Source of the DNA: Lepidurus packardi
Taxonomy: Eukaryota; Arthropoda; Branchiopoda; Notostraca; Triopsidae
Direction of reading: 5' to 3'
NCBI GenBank assembly: GCA_023053545.1
Contig: JAKZAN010000006.1
Location: 1,803,001-1,867,000 of the forward strand
Length of the DNA stretch: 64,000 nucleotides
Each line of letters starts with the position of its first letter. The stretch's first letter is position 1. Positions 55,648 through 64,000 of this stretch are shown here, one piece after another. The notes under the pieces are model-generated. The model was not told the DNA's origin. It saw only the letters and a program-made list of their open reading frames with translations, and did no database searches. A program made the position numbers and the translations under genes.

Positions 55648-58409
55648 GCATGAGAATATTCAGGACGTATATTATCAATGCACGGAATCTACATTTAAAG
55701 AGAGCGTAAGTAAAGTTTGTACGAGTTCCATTATTGGCCGTTCAAGTAAGTTAGCAAACAGTTTCGGTTGTCTTATTAGATAACGGTGGGAGTTGTAGTT
55801 TTTAATGTAATGCTGAAATAACTTATCAAAATTTTTCATTTTGGGGTCAAATTTAAGGTTTAAAAAAATAATGGGAATCAGATTATTTTTATCAAAACCT
55901 AAGAGTTTGGACACTCTTGGCTCCTCTCTTCCTCTGACGGCGAGCCAATAAGCTTGTTGTTTCCCCAGACCTATAAGACAAGTCCGGCTTGGATTCTTGG
56001 CATGACAGGAAACCCGGGAACGTTGCAACACCTTCGTCGTAGACTCCGTTTCGAAGCGATAGAGGTCTCCCCTAGTCAACTTGTTTGTTAGTCAACATGC
56101 TTTCTTCGAGGTTTCCAGTTTTGTTGTGCGTAGCGTGAATGTTGTCACTGTAAAAAATACATTTATTTATCATTTAATTAACCATACCTTAAATAGCTCA
56201 CCTGTTGTAGAGTTTATACCACTGCTACCTATAATTAACCTGTACAGTGCGCTGGAGTTACGATAATTAACTTATTGACATTGAAAGGGGATATATGCAA
56301 TAAATTTCTCAAATTTAAACGTAAAAGGTGTTTTATGACCTTACATGAACCTTATATTTAATAGACTTACATACCTGTCATTATAGTCTTTAGGTGGATA
56401 CTAAAAGGGTTTTGAATATTTAGTTTGAAGCATCTGGGTTAGGGAGTAAAATTCATAAACAAATGTGGTGCTCTCGCGGCCGCTTTGTTTACTGCGAAAT
56501 AATGCACAATACAGTATGGTGTAAGATTACTTGCTTATGTTTAGCTTACATGTTACACTACAAATTTCAGGAATAAATTCTAGAGTATTCCTTCTCAAAT
56601 ATTGTATTTTTTAATTATACTTATTAATTTTAGAAATATTACGTGTTGTAAATGGTCCTTTTAGGAGGGGAAAATAATATTCGAATCCCACTGAGCGAAT
56701 TCCGTATGTATCCCGGCTGAACAACATCTCTGTCAGTCTTCTGCATTAACTGAACAGTTGGTTATTGTATTTAAATCCCCAAACCCTTTTTTAACTATGT
56801 CAATCTTTTACATTAGGTCATTTTTATATAAACAAGCCATCACATAAACTTCACAGCTTTTTTATATTTAGTGCAACCGTTATTTAAATACAAAAGCTTA
56901 AACCCGCTCGTAGTAGCACTAGTTTGTGGCCAGCAAAACGGACCAAAATTCAACCGGTCATGCTAAAGAACCGACTCAAGTAGGTAAATCGCAGCCATAT
57001 ACCTGTGTGGTACGACAAAGGGTTAAACGGCTATGGGGGGTTAAAGATCCTATGTAGGTCTTTACAGGGTTAAAGGTGATCCTTAGGCAAATAATGCAAC
57101 TTGGGTTCATGTACTGAAACCACGTGCCTTTTATAACTAAAAATATTTCTTTCGATGCAGCACAATTTTATTTTATGTATGCTTGTTTTATCCTGCACGA
57201 GAATCTTTCCTTTGCTACTTGTGAAGCTTTGACGGTATTGATAAATAAGTTTACGTTTTGTATACGGGTTAGTTTGATTGGTATTGAATCATAGTTTCCT
57301 AATAAAAATAGACGTAACCTAATACAGTTGGAAAAAATTTGTAGATCATCCATTCTTAAATTTCAAATCCCGAACATATTTCAGAAAGAATCGGAATAGC
57401 ATGGACTAAATGATTAAATGCCTTTAAGGCTTAAAACGTAAAACCAGGTATAAAGCATGAAAAAAAAAAACTTTTCTAGCCAACGCCTGATATTTGGTAC
57501 TAATATTTTCTCGCTTTAGTCCTTCACAAGACTACCTTTTATTCTGTCATTCTGTAGCGTGATTCAATCTATACTATCACCACAAAACGTAAACCTGAAC
57601 TCGGATTATATTTTCTTTTTTATCCAGGTGTGTTTTTGGTTCTTGTACCTAATGAGTCAGTGATCATTTCGAAAAGAAAGCATGCTGTGTAGTGATGCCG
57701 CTTGTGAAATACGGCAGGTGATGCGCAGAAACCAATCATGAATTACTCATGAACCTGATCAATTCATAACGCGAAAAGAAAAAGCTGCAAGCTATGTGAT
57801 GTTGGCAGCCACTATTGGATTGTATTCAACGAAGTATTTGACAAACTCTTTGTACACACAACCCTCTGAGTGAAAAATTCTTCCGGAATATACAACTCGT
57901 GAGGTTAGCAGCATTTTCTTTGCGGTTCACACCAGCAATTCATACGGAGCCTTCAGGCCAGCATCACGTCATCGATAAGTGGAAACTTTATTTATTCTTT
58001 TCTCACAATGCATGACTTGCTTCTGGCTATATGTGAAATATTTAAGTTAGGTTTCTGCTAAAAATGTAAAATCTTTGTCCCATCTTATGGCACACACCGG
58101 GTTATCACATACTAAAGGGGGCACTTCCTTTTTTTAAAATCAAATTCACTGCAGCCCGTCTAAATCTCTCTTGGGGGAAAAAAAGACAGCGAGATCCACT
58201 GAAATCGTTTGAAGTTTGATATTGGCCCATGGGATATGGCTGCCTCACAGTAACGCTGGGATCAAGTTCAATTTTCATACATAAAACACATACAAGTAGG
58301 CACATTTTCTTAAATTGCTTTCTTTTGCTTTATAGTTTACGAGTTTGGGGGAACGTATATCATCATATAATGGATGTGGTGGGGAGAATTTGTCCAGATT
58401 TTGCAATTT

Positions 58410-61400
58410 TTAACGTCGCATAATGTCTTCAATGGTAAATCCACAAGGGCGGGCATTTTGGGGGCGTGGCAAGGGCCGGACAATCATCTCCGGCTCTAGC
58501 ATTTGCATTGCTTTTCCAGCAACAGCGACCTCTTCAGCATGCTGTAATTCCGATTGTCTGCGGAGTAAAAGGGCTGCCGAAGAACAAGGCACTGGTGAGG
58601 AAGTCACCGAGATCAAAGAGTCGCACGAATCCGAGTCCATATCCGCATCCGAGCTGCTGATACTTTGCCGCATGACAGCGTAGCGATCGCTAGCATTACC
58701 GCTCTTTATGAGGTGCGACTGGTAGTCGGCGTAGTTAGCCAAAGTTGATGTCAACGGAATGGAAGGTGATCGTGAACACTTGGATTGAGATCCGCTAGAG
58801 GTTGCCGTAGAAGTGGACTCCATGGCTGTAGTTCCTGCTGCTACCGCCGCAGAGGAATCGGCGTTGTCACCTTCGTTCGTGACATCACCTACAGCGTGTG
58901 TCAAGGCGTGACGTCGTAAATCGCAGTTGCGTCGAAAGACTTTGCCGCAAGACGAACACTCGTAAGGTTTGTGGTCCGTATGAGTTAGCAAGTGCGTTTT
59001 TAGATTGGAGCGTTGATTGAAGCTCCGGGCACACACGGGACATTTATGAGGCGACTCTTCCAAGTGCAGGATCCGATGAACAGCCAAGGTCCGTGATTGG
59101 CAAAACCCTTTACCGCAGTCGCCACACTTGAATGGCTTCTCTTTCGAATGAATATACCTGCGAGAAAGAAAATAGCATGTTGTATAAGCTTGAGGATTCC
59201 CATATCGTTATACCTGACACAGTTCAAGTACCTTTTTGTACATGATTTTAGGCTTAACATTGGCTAAAAAAATTTCATGAAATACATAGTTGGCCATTTG
59301 TTATTTGCAAACTTTAAAACAAAAAAAAATGGTTTTCTGCACTATAACAAAGCAAGTCAACAACGGTTCGTTCCGTTAGGAGTTCACACGCCGTCTTTGA
59401 CCTCTTGGGTAGAAAGTTTTTTTCTTATCAATGAAGAAGCAAATGTTTTTTCTTCTTTTTTTGCCTTCAGCCCAATACGACCACAGAGAGGACAGTAAAA
59501 CAAAGTTTTTGTTCACCCCCCTTTTTATGGCGCCTAGAGATCGAGGGAGTATATATAGGGCAATTCTGAAAGCTTGTCCCTCTTCAGCAACTTTTTTGTT
59601 TGTCTATATTTCTTCTGGACTTGTCACTTGTAAATTATCTCGAGGGGCAAAGCAAAGTTTATTGATTTTATCAAAGCAGATCCCGAAAGTTGTCCCAACT
59701 GTCCCACGACTGCTGGTGTTGGAACCGAGCGATTTTGTACCGCTGAACTTTCACTGGCTGTTCCCAAGCCAAGTTTACGGCCCAGCCAAGCAGATGGTGA
59801 GAAACTAGGAGGTGAACTGGTCCACGTATGGGATATTTGACGTTTAATTTGAAAGGGATCTGGACCAATCCCCTGAAGAAACAAATTGATGTTTTATGAC
59901 AATTATAAAAACCAGTTTTGCGTTTAACGTTGAGTTGCTTTTCAATCTTCTCGCATAGCTAAAATGCAAAGAAGGGCAACCCCAGCAACAGGTTTTTCTG
60001 GCTCTCTAGGCTCAAAGAGCGTTGGTATCATTGGGGATGGACGTTGAACAAATTGACAGATCCCTTACAAGGATCGGGAACAACATTCCTTTCCTTTGGA
60101 TCATAAGGAAAAGCACAGATATGCTTGCGTGCCCGCTTACGCATCTTAGCTTTGCAATTTACCATTCTTGTCTGGTCCCCCCAAAAAAGTTCAAAACTGT
60201 CTGTTTATGTGGAACCATATTTTGATAAGAGCCGAAACAGTTCTTCGGGAAATTGAAAAACGTATAACGTGGTTTGAAAGCTTCGCGACCAGCTACGAAG
60301 GATTTTCCGATTCTCTGCTCGGGGTTTGGACCGATCAGATTTTAGATTCAGTGCAGGTTTAGCGAACTTTCTTAGCATTGACCTCAAGGGAGCCTTGCAG
60401 AGCCTTAATAGCGCGTTCCACTGGCTACACTGTTGCAATATTTTTGGCACTCGGTGTGTCAAACTTGTATATGCTCATATGCTTACACACTGTGTACACA
60501 CACTCCGTGCTAAAAACGTTGCACCAGTGCAGCCAGTGGAACGCGCTATAAGATATTGTGTGTTTCTTTTGAAAAAAATTCTTCCAGGAATTCATTCTTG
60601 GATGCTCTCGTTGGAGGCACAAGGTGCCTTAGCAACTCGTTCGGTTTGTTAACGAAACCAAGAGCAAAGACGTATCGTTCCCTTGCCTTGATAAGAAATC
60701 ATGTTTCGCAAGAGAAGTCAGTTCACTTGAAATGGATAGTGGTCTGTAATGCTTAAAGCGTGAGTGAACGGTCGATGATTGTTTTGCTGCGAAACCGAGT
60801 CCGCATCATATTTTTTCGGGGTCGCCAGAAGGGCCGAAATCTTGAAAATATAACTCGCTTAACAAGGCGGCAAGTTAAGCTTCCAGACAAGCAGGCTAAA
60901 AGGGAGGAGACGGACAGGTTGCTGGTTGCATTGTGGCCTCGAGATTTTCCGAGGTGACCGCAGCAAGTGGGCATATGAGTTGCATCTTCTACAGTACTAC
61001 CACTACCGACTTTTTCTTCCAGGGCAAGATACCTGAGCCATCGTGAAGAAGGTAAAAAGCCAAAATAGCTGATAAAGAAGGATGAAGAAGAAGAGAAGGA
61101 GCAATAGAGAGAAATCGAGTTTGGGAGAGACAAAAGAGCTCGAGAGGGAGCAGCGAAAGATGCCTTTTGGGGAGCACGAAGGTATTCTCTGGTTCAGGTA
61201 GAAAAAGGCTGTATGCAGACTTTTGATATCACTGCTGTTACTGGATGGCTGGTGATAGTGACCACGTTACCATAAGGATAAGGAAGGAAAATGGTCCTAG
61301 TAACAGGTTCAGACCGTTTGCATTCCCCTTCTCCCCTCCTTTCGACTCTCCCTACACGTGGTCTTTTGCCTTCTAGACGAGTCGTGTGTGCTTGCAAGAG

Positions 61401-62722
61401 CTTGCCCTAATCACGCATTCCAACGCTATGCTATTCGCATTCTTTCTTTTGCCTCAGAAGGTTCTCCCTAAAACTCGACTGTACGGCCATCACCACAGGG
61501 GAAAAACACATCTGGGTGTGTCTCTCCTTGTTTTAAAAAAGATTTTCTGGGCACATAATGCCTAGAACGCGTCCGAACTCACGTCCCTTGGTTCTAAACT
61601 GCCCACATCGAGAACGCTAAGCATATGAAAAGGATTGGGTACTCAAGGAACTTACCTATGATCGCGGAGATGGTCTTGGCGACGAAAAGCCTTGCCGCAG
61701 ATATCACACGAGTAAGGACGCTCGTCGGTATGGGTTCTTTCGTGGATCAGCAAATTGTAGGACTTGGTGAATTGGCGGTTGCAAAACTTGCAAATGAACT
61801 GTTTCTTGGGTCTGGAGGCGCGACCAGGGCTACCGGCTGCAACAGCAGCAGCAGCGGCCGCCGCTGCTGCCGCGGAGGACCCTACACCCCCTCCACGTAA
61901 TAGTCGGCGATCGAACGCCTGGGACGAAAAAACAGCCGAGGAAAAAGAGTCGTAGGAAAAGGGTCCGGTTGGGAAGACGGAGAAATGAGGCGGGTGTTTG
62001 CTCAAGTAGGAAGTGGGACCAGCACCTGAGGGCGTTTCAAGGAGAGGATTGCGTCGTGATACTGCGGCCGCCGCTGCCGCCACCGCCGCGGCTACGTTGG
62101 CAGACGCGGAAGACGTTGCCGGTGAGGATGACCTGGCAGCAGTGGAAGCTCCGGCGCCAGCTGATGCTAGCCCTGCGGCTGCGGGTGTTGGTTGCCCTGA
62201 TGACTGGGGTTCTTCGCATGGGACACCCGTTCTTTTGTTGTCCAAAGTATTGCGAGGACCCCCACCTGTGGCCAAAGCTGACGACGATGATGGTCTTGAG
62301 CCTGAGCCGGCTTGGTGGTGATGTTGGGACGAGGCGTAATCGAAGTTGGTTCTCGTGGTTTCCATGCCACAGGCTGACGCTGACCCTGTTGACCGGGATG
62401 ATTCTTCAGTGGCCGGTGCAGCTCCAGAAGCTAAAAAAGGCAACAAGGCCACCGACCGCGAGGGCAAAACGGGGCGAAAAGCGGAGGCTTCGCGCAAACC
62501 GGGCCCGGCAGACGGAACCACGGGTAACAGGCTAGCCATGCCTAACGTGGTGTAAGCCAAATGGCTCGGGGGAGGAGGGCCTGTTGGTGCGTGAGGGTGT
62601 CCATAGGGTCCTCCGGTTTGTTTGGGGTGACTTAAGGTAGTAGGATGAGGCGCCGCAAATGACGCGTGGATTCGCGCCAAGGCGTCTACTTCTGTCGCAG
62701 AGGGCGTTTTACTGTCCGCCAT
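58410..62722 (-). CDS. Odd-skipped family five-zinc-finger transcription factor, paralogue B (possibly bowl/sob type)
   Basis: Second long odd-skipped family regulator. Exon 1 is 62722-61656 and exon 2 is 59157-58410, split by a 2498 nt GTAAGT...CGCAG intron; they join in phase 2 to give 604 residues. The start ATG lies in AAAATGG, a good eukaryotic context. The N-terminus is Pro/Ser/Ala-rich and holds REASAFRPV (77-85), polyalanine near 211-220 and a longer Ala run near 284-296. Fingers sit at about 309-331, 337-359, 365-387, 393-415 and 421-443, with linkers TDERP, SKEKP, LEESP and TDHKP. After finger 5 the tail is acidic and Ser-rich and ends in FTIEDIMRR, an eh1-like motif. Fingers 1 and 2 are identical to those of paralogue A at almost every position. 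Finger 5 ([16 protein letters not shown]) resembles what I remember of Bowl, but the Bowl versus Sob assignment needs a tree. The intron contains a fold-back element at 60411-60546. Confidence 0.95.
60411..60546. mobile_element. Fold-back MITE-like element with TA target duplication, inside the intron of paralogue B
   Basis: The 136 bp segment begins GCGCGTTCCACTGGCT and ends AGCCAGTGGAACGCGC, an exact inverted repeat that continues imperfectly for about 43 bp per arm and more weakly to the centre, so most of the element can fold into one hairpin. It is flanked by TA on both sides (60409-60410 and 60547-60548), as expected for a Tc1/mariner-type insertion. It has no coding capacity: both strands give similar short peptides (SAFHWLH...) only because of the symmetry. 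No second copy was noticed in the window. Family assignment is inference. Confidence 0.7.
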
Positions 62723-63726
62723 TTTGGATTGTTCTCCAACCGTATCAAGGTATCTATGACGGGCGCTTGGCTCGCAATTTGGTGAGGTCCAAGCGTCAGC
62801 TTAAAGGTAGCTATTGTTGTCTGAAACTGATCCTTGATATAATTCAGAAAAACAATGTTGACTATTGGCTTTCTCTTTCACTCAATCTTTTTTTCCTTTT
62901 TTGCCTTGCGTGCGGCGTAAAGAGTATAATGGCTTCGTTACCGGTCTCGTCTCGCATGTAATAACTCGATCCTTTTTGCGGACCGAAAGCAATTGGCAAA
63001 ACCTGTACAGCAGCCAAAAACAAAAGAAAAGAAAACAATAATGAGTGACATGAAGTTAAAAAGGAATTTGATTTATGGTTCAGTTGCTCATTCTTGGCTA
63101 TTGCCAATGCATGAGTAGGGCTGCCGCTGTGGCTGTGGTAACCCGTTTGGTAGAACGGGGCTAACTTAGCCTCGCAAAATGGACAAACTTGGCCCATTCG
63201 CTAGGCTAGCTTAGCCCTGTATACGTAGAGCGGCTTTGGGAACGTCTGTTGGCATAGCGTCGACCATACATCTATGCCATCCTTCGCCTCCTTCGAAGGT
63301 AAAAAAAGCATAGGCTTTCTCAACTTCGCTCAAGTTCCCAAGACCCGAGCAGTAGGCCAAACTTGCATATATGATGTGCGTGAGCCACGCCCCTCTATCA
63401 ATATCGTCGAGTTTTCTTACCAGGCGTGTTGCTTTTTGCTTTTAGCAGGGTTTGGCAGTAAGAAGCATTTCACTGACACAACACATAAATCAAGTCGACA
63501 AAGTATGATGGATTGTGGTATTGGTCAACAGCCAAAAAACACATCCGAGCTCACATCCAGTGTTGCCTGGCACACGCAAGTTATTCCTTGTAGTACTAAC
63601 CACTCCGCGAATAAGTTACGATAGTTGAATCACGTAATCCTCGATTCATGGCGCAGTTATTGGCACTCAGTGTTGTAGGGTTATTGAACAAGTGGCATAC
63701 GTTATGTCACAGTATCGATGAAACGT
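62723..63726. other. Upstream region of paralogue B
   Basis: Roughly 1 kb between the start codon of paralogue B and the edge open frame. It presumably contains the promoter and 5' UTR. No clear TATA or initiator pair was identified. Confidence 0.45.
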
Positions 63727-63999
63727 TCATCTATCAATCCAATGAAGAGGAGGAGCACCATTACCACTACTACCAGAAGGTCCTCTCTCACGTCCGGTCG
63801 GTAGCGTGAATCCGTCCGAACGCGGCACAACAGACTGGTCTATCAAGCTACCTGTTGCCTCCGGAGGACACGGACCACGGACGGCGGGACTAAGATCCCG
63901 AATCCTGAGGCTCGAAAAACTGGAGGGGCCGATGAGGGGGCTAGAAAGAAGGGCCTCTTTGCTGTAGCTCTCCTGCTGCTGCCTGACCCCAAGCCTCAT
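63727..63999 (-). CDS. Possible 3' terminal exon of a gene entering from the right edge
   Basis: A minus-strand frame open from the window edge to a TGA at 63727, 90 residues, with a GC content visibly above the flanking intergenic DNA. The translation is rich in Ser, Pro, Gly and Arg (for example QQQESYSKEALLSSP and GRERGPSGSSGNG) and ends in PPLHWIDR. I recognise no domain. The composition would fit a disordered tail of a larger protein, but a chance open frame in GC-rich DNA is equally possible. The ATG at 63999 is at the edge and need not be a start. An internal CAG|GTAGCT could act as a splice donor, which would shorten the coding part. Confidence 0.25.
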   Translation of the reverse strand: MRLGVRQQQESYSKEALLSSPLIGPSSFSSLRIRDLSPAVRGPCPPEATGSLIDQSVVPRSDGFTLPTGRERGPSGSSGNGAPPLHWIDR

Positions 64000-64000
64000 C

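Larger units (their letters stand above)
46323..58409. other. Space between the two long odd-family paralogues
   Basis: Besides the 231 bp and 214 bp tandem repeats, the T31 run and the paired Odd-type motifs, I see no supported gene. The frames at 46811-47233 (plus) and 56079-55675 (minus) have no recognisable domain. The part 56.1-58 kb is AT-rich. Confidence 0.5.

Noticed and set aside
55675-56079. Minus-strand ORF of 134 codons.
   Set aside because: No family recognised and no supporting exon on either side; kept as non-coding.
60326-60652. Overlapping ORFs on both strands with similar peptides (SAFHWLH).
   Set aside because: The similarity is produced by the palindromic fold-back element, not by coding.
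61969-62535. Plus-strand 188-codon ORF antisense to exon 1 of paralogue B, and other antisense frames there.
   Set aside because: They are mirror frames of a GC-rich, low-complexity coding exon and have no domain of their own.

Overview
This window looks like nuclear DNA from an arthropod. It carries intron-split genes with canonical GT/AG signals, small introns (about 60 to 150 bp, a few longer), long stretches without genes, long homopolymer and dinucleotide runs, and a cluster of odd-skipped family zinc-finger genes, including a drumstick (drm) gene that I know only from arthropods. A compact crustacean or hexapod genome, for instance a branchiopod such as Daphnia, would fit, but the species is inference. 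I see no CRISPR, no operons and no bacterial-style gene structure.

Four protein-coding genes can be supported. (1) On the minus strand at 12311-10020 is a nine-exon alkylglycerol monooxygenase (AGMO/TMEM195), an integral-membrane ether-lipid oxidase. It rebuilds to 449 residues with all histidine clusters present; two of its eight introns appear to be GC-AG. (2) On the plus strand at 18380-19251 is drm, a short two-finger odd-family protein. (3) On the minus strand at 46322-44446 is a five-finger odd/sob/bowl-type transcription factor of 549 residues in three exons. (4) On the minus strand at 62722-58410 is a second five-finger paralogue of 604 residues in two exons, split by a 2.5 kb intron. 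An open frame at the right edge (63999-63727, minus) may be the last exon of a further gene.

Genes 2 to 4 are one paralogue cluster. They share the first two zinc fingers and a phase-2 intron inside the same arginine codon within finger 2. The two long paralogues share fingers 3 to 5, a short SAFRPV motif and a C-terminal eh1-like motif of the kind that recruits Groucho; drm lacks all three. In flies, drm competes with Bowl for the inhibitor Lines, so a linked cluster of these genes makes biological sense.

Layout: 1-10 kb non-coding, with a C41 run and a (TA)130 array; 10-12.3 kb AGMO; 12.3-18.4 kb shared upstream space between the divergent AGMO and drm; 19.3-44.4 kb a 25 kb gap without a convincing gene between drm and its convergent neighbour, a candidate regulatory landscape; 46.3-58.4 kb the space between the two long paralogues, holding a 3 x 231 bp and a 2 x 214 bp tandem repeat; 60.4 kb a 136 bp fold-back MITE-like element inside the large intron; 62.7-64 kb upstream space and the edge ORF. 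All exon boundaries were derived by eye from reading frame, splice consensus and remembered family alignments, and have not been tested against transcripts.
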